This document shows positions 53,701-63,064 of a stretch of DNA of 64,000 nt, in pieces. Each line of letters begins with the position of its first letter. The stretch's first letter is position 1. The stretch lies in assembly GCA_021325515.1 (NCBI GenBank), contig JAJPHC010000037.1:62001-126000 (forward strand), given 5' to 3'. Made by a program: the position numbers and the translations under genes. Source of the stretch: Acidobacteriota bacterium (GTDB taxonomy: Bacteria; Acidobacteriota; Thermoanaerobaculia; Gp7-AA8). Under the pieces are notes generated by a model. That model worked only from the letters and a program-made list of their open reading frames with translations, had not been told where the DNA came from and searched no databases.

Positions 53701-54512
53701 AAGGTCATGAGCAGATCGACGACGCGCGCCGACGCTGCATCGAACGTCTCGAGCGAGGTCACGAGAAACAGGTAGTGTGCGTTTGCGAGTTGCGCGATGA
53801 CGCGCTCCGCGATTTCCGTTTCGCTTCCGTCGAGCGCGCCGGCCAGCGGTGCGAGCGACTCGATCGCCGAGTAACGGCGAAGCGGCGATGCGCCGCTGAG
53901 GCGAATCAGCGTGATCGATTCGGAGAGCTTCGCCATCGACTCGATCGCCGTGGTGTCCGGACACAGGAAACGGCCGCCGCGCTCCGACCAGAGAGCCTCG
54001 ATCGCTTCGCGGCCGGGCGCGAGAATCGATCCCGCAGCGGCGCTCTCCATCCAACGCGAGTCCGCCGCAACGTCCTCACGCAGTCTTCGATGAACCTCGG
54101 CATAAACCGCCTCGGCGCGACCCGACGACTGCCGCAGCACCTCGAGCTCCGGAGCCCGGATCAAATCGGAAAACTGCTGCACGAGTGTGAGCAGGGATAA
54201 AGGCTCCTCCCCGAACGCTCGTGATGCGACGCGCACGAGACGGCAGTCGCTGCCCCGCTTGCGCACGACACGCCACTCGCTCTCGCGGACCTCGCCGTCT
54301 GCGATTCCCGCGAATTGCAGGAACGCCTGATGAGCCGCGAACTGCGCGAGGAGCGAGAGCTGCTCGCGCTCGCGTGTGATGTCCGCAATCGACGCGAGCT
54401 CGAGCTCGCAGCCGAACGGAAGCGTGGAATGCCGGAGGCAGGCGATCAGCGATCGCTCCCACGCGAAATCGCGTGGCGAGATGCAGGTCGTCTCTCGGGA
54501 CCGGCGGGCCAT
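50784..54512 (-). CDS. Large sigma54-interacting transcriptional regulator: N-terminal kinase/STAND-like degenerate region, TPR-like repeats, AAA+ domain, Fis HTH
   Basis: [80 protein letters not shown]. Confidence 0.88.
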   Translation of the reverse strand: MARRSRETTCISPRDFAWERSLIACLRHSTLPFGCELELASIADITREREQLSLLAQFAAHQAFLQFAGIADGEVRESEWRVVRKRGSDCRLVRVASRAFGEEPLSLLTLVQQFSDLIRAPELEVLRQSSGRAEAVYAEVHRRLREDVAADSRWMESAAAGSILAPGREAIEALWSERGGRFLCPDTTAIESMAKLSESITLIRLSGASPLRRYSAIESLAPLAGALDGSETEIAERVIAQLANAHYLFLVTSLETFDAASARVVDLLMTFDEAKWINAGAGSPLPDTRHLLVSSRVAAQRAVESKPLPWIESLVSSPAFAAFLDRGELPPDDLPTIALGEPRRSYLGALSLLGQRIPAATARKFLEEFLFTGSLEELVVEGITSMENGDFVLALDLSHLIPDASRAALCRVAAGVTTDRSRAVSLLLQAGDYSGATELAAGITWRSPAEAIQLLQRFPPHARTPLLADTLASALIDGGRYLEAKRVTTNDLLLAKCERRMGDYQQALDRLERAGCHGFEAALLRSDLLFVEGRYDEALAALRECEPRDDGERAQLSYQRAVLANEAGISFAGRIEDPYWLARHETYRAIRHRDVDAALASASISLQLAKSVPQRIDVYMDRVFVLFTAGRWKETRAEAMNALSLIEETEGDRAAGGILFTLAFLAADDGQWAHAAHQIERLQRFYTQAGDDQRLRELDLLRAHLDFSRGRFEFAAIEALSAIDAGVSGQMKEAAALILDEIAMIEGRDEPLRSTGRTPNLELARRHRRLLGEEPDATPFERFRTALRKRNLEEAACIATQLGVTMETRAPLASDVALLRAVATRDFPFGAHDLGTIRWRFASRNRLGHWTVSGSAPPLENESLDGILLSPPADWIVCSERELLFVEGCAAWPGESRDALGALFRLRAEHHRLHRLLAATEPAAHAGGVIAEIVGASPAMAPVYDTILRVARRDVPVCILGESGTGKELVARAVHKHSLRRQKQFTALNCAALPDTLIESELFGHVRGAFTGADRDRAGLIETTDGGTLFLDEIGEMPLSAQAKLLRFLQEGEFRRVGDVTNRHADVRVVSATNHRLDHSVEQGRFREDLYYRIRVVEILLPPLRDRGTDVMLLAKYFLEREYEKHGEGATAFTPEAESILSSYHWPGNVRELQNTIRGAHAFAGEARAIDVDHLPERLRNVTIRRTPAGSYQEAVARFRRELIERSLASADGNQNRAATLLGMSRQALAYQIRELGIMVRR

Positions 54513-54513
54513 G

Positions 54514-56898
54514 TCATACCCCGACGCGTTTGACGAGTTCCTTGAACTGCGGTTCCCCGCGGAGTGATTCGAACGACGGATCCATCTTCAGCCACACCAC
54601 CGACTCGGACCGATCGGTGTAGGCCTGCTCGAGTGCGCTCATCGCCTCTTCCGTGCGGCCGAGGCAGGCGTCGACGCGCGCGACGAACAGCGGAAGCGTA
54701 TACGCCGGTCTCCGTTTCAGCTCTTCGATTGCCGCCAGCGCATCTTCCTTCTTTCCCGCTCGTGCGGAGACCGAGCCCCACATCGACACGAGCAGCGGCG
54801 TGCGTCCGGCGATCGACATCGCTTTCTGCAGCAGTGCGAGTGCGTCGTCCGTCGTTCCTTCGCGCTCGGAGATCTGCGCGAGCAGCAGATAGCCATGCGC
54901 GAAGTGATCGTCGAGCTCGAGCGCTTTCTTCGCCTGCGCGCGCGCTTCCGGGTAGCGGCCCGCATAGAACAGCACGCGGCCGACGTCCCAGCAGGCGGGT
55001 GCAGAAAGCGGATCGAGCTGCTCGGCGAGCTTCATCTCGGCGAGCGCGCGGCTCAACTGGCCCGACGCAATGAGAAAGTTGCCATACAGCCGATGCGCTT
55101 CGGAATCGTTCGGGTTGAGCGAGATCGCCCGGCGGAACTCGCGCTCGCCCGACGTGAAGTCCCAGTCATACCAGACCTGCACGAGCGCGAGCGACGTGTG
55201 TGCCTGCGCGAGCGAGTCGTCGATCGCGAGCGCGCGCTGCGCGGCCTCGCGCGCCCGCGGCATGGCCTCGCGCGGAGGCGCATAGAGATTCGAAAGGCCG
55301 TAATACGCATCGGCAAGTCCGGCATAGGCGAGTGCGTACGTCGGATCGCGCTCGAGAGCCTGATTGAAATAGGTGACCGCCTTGTGGATGGACTCCTCGC
55401 TGTACTTGTGCCGGTAATAGCGGCCCTTCAGGTACAACTGGAAGGCCTCATTGCTCGTGGAGGTGCGCTTCTGGAGCAGGCGGACTTCTTCGCCGGACAG
55501 ACGTGACCGCAGCTTGTTCGAGATCTCCTGCGCCATCTCTTTCTGCACTGCGAGGACATCGGAGAGGCGCCGGTCATACTGTTCGCCCCAGATCTGCGTT
55601 CCTTTGCGCACATCGGTGAGCGCGGCGCGCACGACGAGCGTATCGCCGCGAAGGAACACATGCCCGGTCACGATGCCGCGCACGCGCAGCTCTCTTCCCG
55701 CTGCGAGCGGATCGATATTTCTGCCGCGATAGTGAAACGCGCGGCTGCGCGCCACGACCTGCAGTTGAGGCAGTTGCGAAAGCGAGTCGGTGATGCTGTC
55801 CGCGAGACCGTCGCTGAGGTAATCGGCGCTCGGATCGCCGGTCGCGTTGACGAAGGGCAGAACCGCGACGCTTCCGATCGGTGCTCCTTCATCCAGAAGA
55901 CCGCGCGACAGCACATAGATGACGATCGCCAGCAGGATCACACCGGCTGCGATCGCAAGCGCGGGAAGGAAGGGGTGGCGGCGGATGATCGACGTGCGCG
56001 ACAGAGGCAGCGTCGCCTGATGTGCGAGCATCGAACCGGAGGTTTGTACGCTCGGATAGGTTCCGAGAGTGCCTTCGAGCTCGAGCTCGCGCCGCAGGAC
56101 GCGCAGGTCTCCCAGGAGCTCGCGCGCAGTCTGATAGCGCTTGTCGGGACTCTTCTCCAGAGCCTTGAGAACGATGCGGTCGAGATCGGGCGGAATTCCT
56201 TCGGCGAATCGCGAGGGCGGATCGGGATGCACCGTGGTGACCGCGATCGCCAGATCGACGAAGGAGTCGCCGACGATCGGCGGACGGCGCGTGAGGAGCT
56301 CGTACAGCACGACGCCGAGTGAATAGATGTCACTGCGCGCATCCGGCGATCCGCCTCTCGCCTGTTCAGGCGCCAGGTACTGCAGGGTTCCGAGGATCGC
56401 GCCGCTGTTGGAGTCATTCGTTCCGAGCAGCTTGGCCAGGCCGAAGTCGAGCACTTTCACGTAGCCGTCGGGGCGGACCATGATGTTCTCGGGTTTCACG
56501 TCGCGATGAAGGATGCCGGCTTCGTGAGCCGCCGCGAGCGCGCTGGCCACGCCGATCGCGATGTCGAGCACTTCGGCGATCGTCATCGGGTCGCGCTCGC
56601 GATTGATGCGGTTGCGGAGCGTTTCGCCCTCGATGAACTCCGTGGCGATGTAGTGCCGGTTTTCCGACTGCCCGATCTCGTAGACGGTGAGGATGTTCGG
56701 ATGATTGAGCGCCGAGGCTGCGCGCGCCTCCCGCACGAAGCGGCGGACGCGCTCTTCGTCGGTCGAGAAGCGTTCGGGCAGAAGCTTGAGCGCGACCTTC
56801 CGGTGGAGCGTGGCGTCTTCCGCGAGATAGACCTCGCCCATTCCTCCCGCTCCGAGGAGACGATCCACGCGAAAGTGCGAGATCTGTTCGAATTCCAT
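54514..56898 (-). CDS. Transmembrane Ser/Thr protein kinase with C-terminal TolB-like/TPR region
   Basis: LLGAGGMGEVYLAEDATLHRKVALKLLPE; GILHRDVKPENIMV; DFGLAKLLG; TM ALAIAAGVILLAIVIYVL; VAVLPFVNATGDPSADYLSDGLADSI; TPRs. Confidence 0.94.
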   Translation of the reverse strand: MEFEQISHFRVDRLLGAGGMGEVYLAEDATLHRKVALKLLPERFSTDEERVRRFVREARAASALNHPNILTVYEIGQSENRHYIATEFIEGETLRNRINRERDPMTIAEVLDIAIGVASALAAAHEAGILHRDVKPENIMVRPDGYVKVLDFGLAKLLGTNDSNSGAILGTLQYLAPEQARGGSPDARSDIYSLGVVLYELLTRRPPIVGDSFVDLAIAVTTVHPDPPSRFAEGIPPDLDRIVLKALEKSPDKRYQTARELLGDLRVLRRELELEGTLGTYPSVQTSGSMLAHQATLPLSRTSIIRRHPFLPALAIAAGVILLAIVIYVLSRGLLDEGAPIGSVAVLPFVNATGDPSADYLSDGLADSITDSLSQLPQLQVVARSRAFHYRGRNIDPLAAGRELRVRGIVTGHVFLRGDTLVVRAALTDVRKGTQIWGEQYDRRLSDVLAVQKEMAQEISNKLRSRLSGEEVRLLQKRTSTSNEAFQLYLKGRYYRHKYSEESIHKAVTYFNQALERDPTYALAYAGLADAYYGLSNLYAPPREAMPRAREAAQRALAIDDSLAQAHTSLALVQVWYDWDFTSGEREFRRAISLNPNDSEAHRLYGNFLIASGQLSRALAEMKLAEQLDPLSAPACWDVGRVLFYAGRYPEARAQAKKALELDDHFAHGYLLLAQISEREGTTDDALALLQKAMSIAGRTPLLVSMWGSVSARAGKKEDALAAIEELKRRPAYTLPLFVARVDACLGRTEEAMSALEQAYTDRSESVVWLKMDPSFESLRGEPQFKELVKRVGV

Positions 56899-56962
56899 CT
56901 GCAGGCTTGCTGCGAGGATAGCTGATTCAGACAGCAGACAGCAGGAGTTAGAATCCGCTCGC

Positions 56963-57793
56963 TTGAACGACATCGAGGTTGCAATCGAAGCCGCGCGGCG
57001 CGGCGCAGCAGTTCTGCTCGGTTACTGGGAACGCATCGGCAAAGAACAGGCCGACATCAAGGCCCGCAATGACTGGGTGTCTGCCGCGGATCGCGAGAGC
57101 GAGGCCGCCATCAAGAGTTTTTTGCGCGAGCAGCGTCCGGGGGACGCGACGCTGGGCGAAGAGACGGGCAGCAGCGGCGCATCGTCCAACGGACGGACGT
57201 GGATCATCGATCCACTGGACGGCACGTCTAACTATTTACAGCACCTGCCGGTCTGGTCGGTCTCGATCGGTCTGAAGTCGGGCGACGAGATCGTCGCCGG
57301 CGTCGTCTACGAGCCGCTGCGCGACATCGTCTTTTCGGCCGAGCGCGGAGCGGGTGCGTGGCGAGACGGCGCGAGGATGTCGGTGTCGGCCCAACGTACG
57401 GTGGAGGGCTCGTTCCTGACGACCGGCTTCCCGTTCCGTGCGCAGCAGTACGTCAACGTCTACTGCAGCATCTTTCGCGACGTCATCATGGTGGCCAAGG
57501 GCGTTCGCCGTCCCGGTTCTGCGGCGCTCGACCTCGCCTACACGGCGGCCGGAATCTTCGACGGATTCTTCGAAATGCATCTCGCGGCGTGGGACGTTGC
57601 GGCGGGATCGCTGCTGGTGAGAGAAGCCGGAGGGCTCATCACCGATTTTTCGGGCGGCGATCGCTGGCTGGAGCGCGGGAACATCATCGGCGCAGCGCCG
57701 TCGGTTCATGCGGATCTGCTGCGCATCATCAATCGATATGTCCACGAAGAGGAGCTCGATCACCGCAACGGGCGCGCGCCGCAGTCGATCTGA
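56963..57793 (+). CDS. Inositol monophosphatase family protein
   Basis: LGEETGSSG, WIIDPLDGTSNYLQHLPVWSVSIGL, AAWDVAAGSLLVREAGGLITDFSG; TTG start. Confidence 0.92.
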   Translation: MNDIEVAIEAARRGAAVLLGYWERIGKEQADIKARNDWVSAADRESEAAIKSFLREQRPGDATLGEETGSSGASSNGRTWIIDPLDGTSNYLQHLPVWSVSIGLKSGDEIVAGVVYEPLRDIVFSAERGAGAWRDGARMSVSAQRTVEGSFLTTGFPFRAQQYVNVYCSIFRDVIMVAKGVRRPGSAALDLAYTAAGIFDGFFEMHLAAWDVAAGSLLVREAGGLITDFSGGDRWLERGNIIGAAPSVHADLLRIINRYVHEEELDHRNGRAPQSI

Positions 57794-57794
57794 C

Positions 57795-58406
57795 ATGCCC
57801 GAGAAGCTCCCGCGCGCCTTCTATCTTCAGGACACGGTGACGGTGGCGAGGGCACTGCTCGGCTGCGTGCTGTGGCGGCGTACCGGACGAGAACTGCTCG
57901 CAGCCCGCATCGTCGAGACCGAGGCTTACCTCGGCGCCAACGATGCGGCGAGTCACGCGCGGCGCGGCCTGCGATCGGACCGCAATCAGTCGATGTATCT
58001 CGAAGGCGGGCATGCGTACGTCTATCTCAGCTACGGCATGCACTGGTGCATGAACGTCGTCTGTCAGGAAGCGGACATCGCAGAAGCCGTGCTTTTGCGC
58101 GCGGCGATTCCGGTGCAGGGAATCGAGGCCATGCGCGAACGCCGCCCGAAAGCGAAGAATGATTACGAGCTCATGAACGGGCCAGGAAAAGTGTGTGCGG
58201 CGCTCGGCATCGACAAGTCCTGCGATGGCGAGCCGCTCGACGGCGACTCGCTCTTTCTGACCGGGCGCGACATCGAAGTGCGCGAACAAGAGATCGCGGT
58301 GAGCAAGAGAATCGGCGTGGAAAACTCCGGCGATGCTGCCCACTGGCCGCTCCGCTTCTTCCTCCTCGGCAACCGTTACGTATCGGCGTATCGCCATGTC
58401 CGCTGA
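57795..58406 (+). CDS. DNA-3-methyladenine glycosylase (AAG/MPG family)
   Basis: ARALLGCVLWRR; ARIVETEAYLGANDAASHARRGLRSDRNQSMYLEGGHAYVYLSYGMHWCMNVV. Confidence 0.93.
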   Translation: MPEKLPRAFYLQDTVTVARALLGCVLWRRTGRELLAARIVETEAYLGANDAASHARRGLRSDRNQSMYLEGGHAYVYLSYGMHWCMNVVCQEADIAEAVLLRAAIPVQGIEAMRERRPKAKNDYELMNGPGKVCAALGIDKSCDGEPLDGDSLFLTGRDIEVREQEIAVSKRIGVENSGDAAHWPLRFFLLGNRYVSAYRHVR

Positions 58407-58989
58407 TCATTACCGCGCGCCGTCGTCATCCGCGGAAGCACGGGTGAAGATCGAGCGCTCCGAGTTTCTCGGCATCGCGTTTCCGATCGCGAGTGAAGAA
58501 TCGTTCTTCGAACGGCTGCTGAAGATCGAGAAGCAGTACTTCGACGCGACGCATCATTGCTGGGCATTCCGCGCGTGGGGCGGGCGAAGCCGAAGCGCGG
58601 ATGCCGGTGAGCCTTCCGGCAGCGCCGGCAAGCCGATCCTCTCCGCGATCGAAGGCGCCGATGTCTACGATTGCGGTGTCGTCGTCGTGCGCTGGTACGG
58701 AGGGATCAAGCTCGGAACCGGAGGCCTTTCGCGCGCCTATCGCGATGCAGCAGCCGCCGCGCTGCGTGAATTGCCATTGGAGGACCGGTATCTCTACAGG
58801 CGATTCGAGCTCGAGGTTCCGTTCGACGCCCTCAATACCGTTTACCGGCTCGTGTCGCCCCCCGATGTCGTCCTCGTCGAAGAGATTTTCGCGGAGAAGA
58901 ACACGTTCCGCTTCGATGTGAGGGAATCGCTTGCGTCGAGATTTGGCAGCACGCTGACAGAGAAGAGGATCGCGTTCCGCGAGCGATGA
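58396..58989 (+). CDS. YigZ/IMPACT family protein
   Basis: KIERSEFLGIAFPI; DATHHCWAFRAW; DAGEPSGSAGKPIL; VVVVRWYGGIKLGTGGLSRAYRDAA. Confidence 0.94.
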   Translation: MSADHYRAPSSSAEARVKIERSEFLGIAFPIASEESFFERLLKIEKQYFDATHHCWAFRAWGGRSRSADAGEPSGSAGKPILSAIEGADVYDCGVVVVRWYGGIKLGTGGLSRAYRDAAAAALRELPLEDRYLYRRFELEVPFDALNTVYRLVSPPDVVLVEEIFAEKNTFRFDVRESLASRFGSTLTEKRIAFRER

Positions 58990-59002
58990 CGGGCGATCGA
59001 GC

Positions 59003-59413
59003 CTACTCCTCGCTGACCGTCGTCTTCGCGATGAGGTCGCCGAGCCGCGGCTTGCCGGCGATCACGAGAAAAATCTCGATGAGCGTGAGCGGAAATACCA
59101 CCACGGGCGCGTTGCGGAGCGCAGACCTTCCCCAGGAGCAGTCCTTGCCGCCTGCGGTGTTGAGGCGAAGGCCGAGCATCTGCTTCCCGATGGAACGCCC
59201 GCGATATCCGTCGCGGATCAGCAATGCAGTCAGTAAGATGCCGAGGGCGATCCACCAGACGATCTGGATCGCCTTGACGGATCCGCCGATCCACGCCATC
59301 CCGTAGCTGATGGCCGAGGCGGGAAGGATGAGCAGGATGGCGATGGTGAGACCGTCCACCAGGAATGCGGCGATGCGCAGAAGCGTCGTCTGAGACGTAT
59401 CGATCAGTGTCAC
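59003..59413 (-). CDS. RDD family membrane protein
   Basis: RIAAFLVDGLTIAILLIL; RDGYRGRSIGKQMLGLRL; RLGDLIAKT. Confidence 0.88.
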   Translation of the reverse strand: MTLIDTSQTTLLRIAAFLVDGLTIAILLILPASAISYGMAWIGGSVKAIQIVWWIALGILLTALLIRDGYRGRSIGKQMLGLRLNTAGGKDCSWGRSALRNAPVVVFPLTLIEIFLVIAGKPRLGDLIAKTTVSEE

Positions 59414-59465
59414 AGTGAAACTCTCTCGAGTGATTTTCGTACCACACCCTAAGCAGGTGACTCGA

Positions 59466-60341
59466 ATGAACAGCCGACTCCGCCGTCTTTATTTACTCTT
59501 GCCTCTGATTTTTGCCGCCTGCGTCGCGCGAGAGCGGCACGTGGCGACGATCGAGCGCACCTGGCCGGCCACCGACATTCATCGCGTGTACGTCAGCGAA
59601 GTGAATGGCAGCGTGAACGTCGAGGCGGGAAAGCCGGACGAGATCTCGCTGGTCGCGCACGTCCGCGCGTACAGCAAGCCGGAACCGCAGTCGGACAATC
59701 AGGGCTACTTCAAGACGGAAGTCAGCGGCGACACGCTGAGCATCGGCAGCAGGAATCAGCATCGCGTGCGCATCTTCGGTTTGAATTTCGGCGACGACAC
59801 GACGATCGACTACTCGCTCAAGGTGCCTCCCGCACTCGAGCTCGAACTGAAGACGGTCAACGGCCGCATCGCGACCAAAGGCGTCGATGGCGCCACACAG
59901 GCGAAGAGCGTGAATGGCGAGATCAATCTCGAATGCGCGGGAATCTCGGAAGTGGATGCGCACACGGTGAATGGCCGTGTGATGGCGACGTTCCTGCGCG
60001 ATTTTCAGGGAGCGAAGCTGAAGACCGTGAACGGCCGCGTCGTGGCCGTGCTGCCGGCGAATGCGTCGTTTGCGTGCGATCTCTCGCAGGTGAACGGCGA
60101 CTTCGAAGCGTCGTTCCCGCTGAGCATCCACTCGCATCCCGGCAGCCGCCGCGTTTCGGGTGAAGTGAACGGCGGCCGTCACGAACTCCGCATCTCGACG
60201 GTGAATGGCGACATTCATCTCGAGAACAAGGTGCCTCCTGTTCCGCCGGTGCCGCCGGTGCCTCCCGTGATGCCGTCACCGTCTGCGACACCGGTTCCGC
60301 CTGCGCCGCCCGCGCCCCCGCTGCCGCCGGCGTCGTCGTGA
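59466..60341 (+). CDS. DUF4097-type beta-helical lipoprotein with Pro-rich C-terminus
   Basis: Lipobox LIFAAC; repeated xVNG turns (TVNGRIATKG, SVNGEINLE, TVNGRVMATF, TVNGRVVAVL, QVNGDFEASF, EVNGGRHEL, TVNGDIHLE); PPVPPVPPVPPV tail. Confidence 0.82.
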   Translation: MNSRLRRLYLLLPLIFAACVARERHVATIERTWPATDIHRVYVSEVNGSVNVEAGKPDEISLVAHVRAYSKPEPQSDNQGYFKTEVSGDTLSIGSRNQHRVRIFGLNFGDDTTIDYSLKVPPALELELKTVNGRIATKGVDGATQAKSVNGEINLECAGISEVDAHTVNGRVMATFLRDFQGAKLKTVNGRVVAVLPANASFACDLSQVNGDFEASFPLSIHSHPGSRRVSGEVNGGRHELRISTVNGDIHLENKVPPVPPVPPVPPVMPSPSATPVPPAPPAPPLPPASS

Positions 60342-60370
60342 GCGGATGCGACTGAGTGGTCCTGACCACC

Positions 60371-60376
60371 TATACT
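60371..60376 (+). promoter_or_regulatory. -10-like hexamer TATACT 7 nt upstream of the ATG at 60384
   Basis: Direct reading; consistent with a leaderless transcript. Confidence 0.35.
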
Positions 60377-60383
60377 TCGCGCG

Positions 60384-61781
60384 ATGAGTGACGCGCGGCA
60401 GCCACCTCGAATCGTGGCTGCCGCGTTTTTCATTCTCGCGTTCGTCGCGGCGACTGTGCCGCTGCACAGTTACGACCTCTTCTGGCATCTGGCGACCGGC
60501 CGCTGGATCCTCGAACATCGCGGGCTGCCGGCGGCCGATCCGTTCGCGATCGCGAGCGATCGCGCTCCGTGGGTGAATGGCGAGTGGCTGTTCGATGGTG
60601 CCGTCGAGCTGCTGCAGCGAATGGTTGGGCTCAGCGGACTCTCGATTCTTCGCGCGCTGATGGCCGCAGGGTTGTTTGCGCTGATCTTCGTTCTGGCCAG
60701 CCGCTCCGCCGGCGCGCCGCTCGCCGCGCTCGCCTCGGCGATTGCATTCGCCGGCGCGAATCCATTGCTCGATGTCCGGCCGGCGTCGCTTGCGCCACTC
60801 TTTCTCGTGGCTGCGATCGTCACCGCCCGCCGCTCGGCGACGGCGTTCGTCATCATCACGATTCTCTGGATGAATGTTCATCCATCGGCTCTCCTCGCGC
60901 CTCTCGTCATGCTGGCGATGACGTTCTCCGCTTCGAGGACGCTCGCCGCCGCGGCGGCGTTGCTCGTGAACCCGTATGGCTGGCGCGGGATCGCTGCACC
61001 GCTGGCGCTGAATCAGCTCGTGACGAGCGGTGCGTTCACGAATGCGGAATGGCAGCGCAGCTCGCCATTCGTATTTCCCCTGCTCTACGCCGCGATCATC
61101 GCCGCGGCCGTGCTGTTCATCCGTTCGAAAGAGCGACAGGCATCGCACGCGATTCTGTTCGTTGTGCTGGCGCTTCTCGCGGTGCTCCATGTGCGTCATC
61201 AGCCGCTGTTCTTTGCTGCGCTGCCGCTTCTGCTGCCGCCGGCCGTCGTCGCGCCGCGTGCTGCCTACGGCACGGCGTTCTCGATCCTCGGCATCTCGTT
61301 GCTGCTCGCGCCGCATGGCGTCGGACTCTCGCCGCATCGCTGGCCGGTTGCCGCGGTCGCGCGGCTGAAAGCGAGCGGGTTGCGCGGAAACATCTACAAC
61401 CCCGATCAGTTCGGAGGCTTTCTCATCTGGTCGTTCTATCCGGAGCGCCGCGTGCTCACCGATGGCCGCAACGAGCTCTATCGAACGTTCATCGGAGAGT
61501 ACGCAAGAGCGCGCGGCGACCAGCACGCGTGGGAAGCACTGCTGAAGAAATACCGCATCGATCTCGCGGTCGATGAGTACCGCCGCAGCGAGGTGCAGGT
61601 CGTCGATGCTGTCACCGGCAAGCGGACGCTGATGCCGGCATCACTCGTCTACTGGCCGCGCAGCCGCTGGGCGCTGATCGCGTATGACGAGAGCGGAATG
61701 GTCTTCGCGCGGCGTGAGGTGTTTGCGCCTGAGGTGCTGCAGCGGTGGGAGCTTCGAGGAGTGGTGCCGGACGCGCGCTAG
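60384..61781 (+). CDS. Polytopic membrane protein of unknown function
   Basis: Long ORF, about 10 hydrophobic segments, conserved-looking N-term SYDLFWHLATGRWILEHRGLPAADPF and WVNGEWLFD. Confidence 0.8.
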   Translation: MSDARQPPRIVAAAFFILAFVAATVPLHSYDLFWHLATGRWILEHRGLPAADPFAIASDRAPWVNGEWLFDGAVELLQRMVGLSGLSILRALMAAGLFALIFVLASRSAGAPLAALASAIAFAGANPLLDVRPASLAPLFLVAAIVTARRSATAFVIITILWMNVHPSALLAPLVMLAMTFSASRTLAAAAALLVNPYGWRGIAAPLALNQLVTSGAFTNAEWQRSSPFVFPLLYAAIIAAAVLFIRSKERQASHAILFVVLALLAVLHVRHQPLFFAALPLLLPPAVVAPRAAYGTAFSILGISLLLAPHGVGLSPHRWPVAAVARLKASGLRGNIYNPDQFGGFLIWSFYPERRVLTDGRNELYRTFIGEYARARGDQHAWEALLKKYRIDLAVDEYRRSEVQVVDAVTGKRTLMPASLVYWPRSRWALIAYDESGMVFARREVFAPEVLQRWELRGVVPDAR

Positions 61782-62080
61782 TTGACGAGCTCACAGGGTG
61801 ACGGCCGCAGTAACTCTGCATGTGGCCAGCGCTGCGCGAGGATGCGCTCGAAGTGCGGCCGCACGATGCGCTCGTAACGGTCTGCGAACGACGGGTGCAG
61901 ATCGAGGATCGCTTTTCGCGCGCATTCGATCAGGCAGCAGGCTTCGCGGTAGGTGACCGTTTCATCGCCGCCGACGAGATTCATCGTCAGCTCGACGATC
62001 ATCCGAATGCGGCGGAGGCGTCTCCGCTCGAAGAATGCGGAGCGGACCTCCGTCATCGATTCCATCTCAAATTTCGGCAT
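61778..62080 (-). CDS. Small hypothetical protein
   Basis: 100-aa ORF in a minus-strand gene run, convergent 4-bp overlap with the previous gene. Confidence 0.5.
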   Translation of the reverse strand: MPKFEMESMTEVRSAFFERRRLRRIRMIVELTMNLVGGDETVTYREACCLIECARKAILDLHPSFADRYERIVRPHFERILAQRWPHAELLRPSPCELVN

Positions 62081-62134
62081 CGTCGGTTCAGGCCAGCTAA
62101 CGCGGGTCCGCGAAGATGCATTCCTCGCTCGCCG

Positions 62135-62791
62135 CTACGCGTGCTCGCGATCGCCGTCCGACCAGATTTCATCGGCATCGCTCTCGGCGACACTGCGGTC
62201 GATCTGCGATTCGTAGTAACGAATTGCGGAACGTGCCACAGCGTGCACGGCCGCGTAATTCAACACGCCGCCGGAGATGGCGCCGACGAACGGGATGACC
62301 TTCGCGATGCGCTCGCGCGCGAAGCGTGCGCCGATCTTTTCGGCGACGACTCCACCTTCGATGCTCGCGGACTCGAGCATCGTCGCGATGCCCTGCTTGC
62401 CGAGGCCTGCACCGGAGGAGTACGCCACACAGGAGAGCGCTTCGCTGAACCGTTCGCGATTCGTCGGCTCATGACCATAGATCGCCGCGATGCCGACCAC
62501 GAGACGAAACTGCTGAAAGACGAGATAGGCGAGATCGGCGCTGAGAGTGCCGATCGCCAGCAGGCCTGACGGCAGGCCGGTCATCGCACCGGCGGCAGCA
62601 CAGCGGATCGCCGTGCGCCGCGCGAGGTGCCGCGCGTGTCCCGCGGCATCGAACTCGGGATGACGCTCGCGAAGACCTTCGACCTCTTTCCGGATCTTCT
62701 CCGTGTCGATCTCTTCGAAGAGCGAGCGAAAGACTTCCTCCAGCACCGAGTCGGCGCGTCGCTTGATGTCTTTCGCGGTGGCCATCTTCAT
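62135..62791 (-). CDS. EcsC family protein
   Basis: AAGAMTGLPSGLLAIGTLSADLAYLVFQQFRLVVGIAAIYG ... IAKVIPFVGAISGGVLNYAAVHAVARSAIRYY. Confidence 0.85.
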   Translation of the reverse strand: MKMATAKDIKRRADSVLEEVFRSLFEEIDTEKIRKEVEGLRERHPEFDAAGHARHLARRTAIRCAAAGAMTGLPSGLLAIGTLSADLAYLVFQQFRLVVGIAAIYGHEPTNRERFSEALSCVAYSSGAGLGKQGIATMLESASIEGGVVAEKIGARFARERIAKVIPFVGAISGGVLNYAAVHAVARSAIRYYESQIDRSVAESDADEIWSDGDREHA

Positions 62792-63049
62792 TCAGTCGGA
62801 TGACTTCGTGTAGGACTTGGTTTCGCTCTTCGACTCGCTCTTCGTGGAGCTCGAGCTCGCACTGGAGCTGCCGGATGCGTAGTCGGTCTTGTAGAAACCC
62901 GAGCCCTTGAACTGAATCGCGGGAGCGGAGAGGAGCTTCTTCATCTCGCCTGCGCATTTCGGGCAATGACTGTACGGAGGGTCGCTCAGCTTCTGAATGA
63001 CCTCGACACGTTCTCCGCATTGCGAACACTGATACTCGTAGATCGGCAT
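62792..63049 (-). CDS. FmdB-family zinc ribbon protein with Ser/Lys-rich tail
   Basis: MPIYEYQCSQCGERVEVIQKLSDPPYSHCPKCAGEMKKLLSAPAIQFKGSGFYKTDY; tail SGSSSASSSSTKSESKSETKSYTKSSD. Confidence 0.93.
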   Translation of the reverse strand: MPIYEYQCSQCGERVEVIQKLSDPPYSHCPKCAGEMKKLLSAPAIQFKGSGFYKTDYASGSSSASSSSTKSESKSETKSYTKSSD

Positions 63050-63064
63050 TGGCTGGTTCCTATC

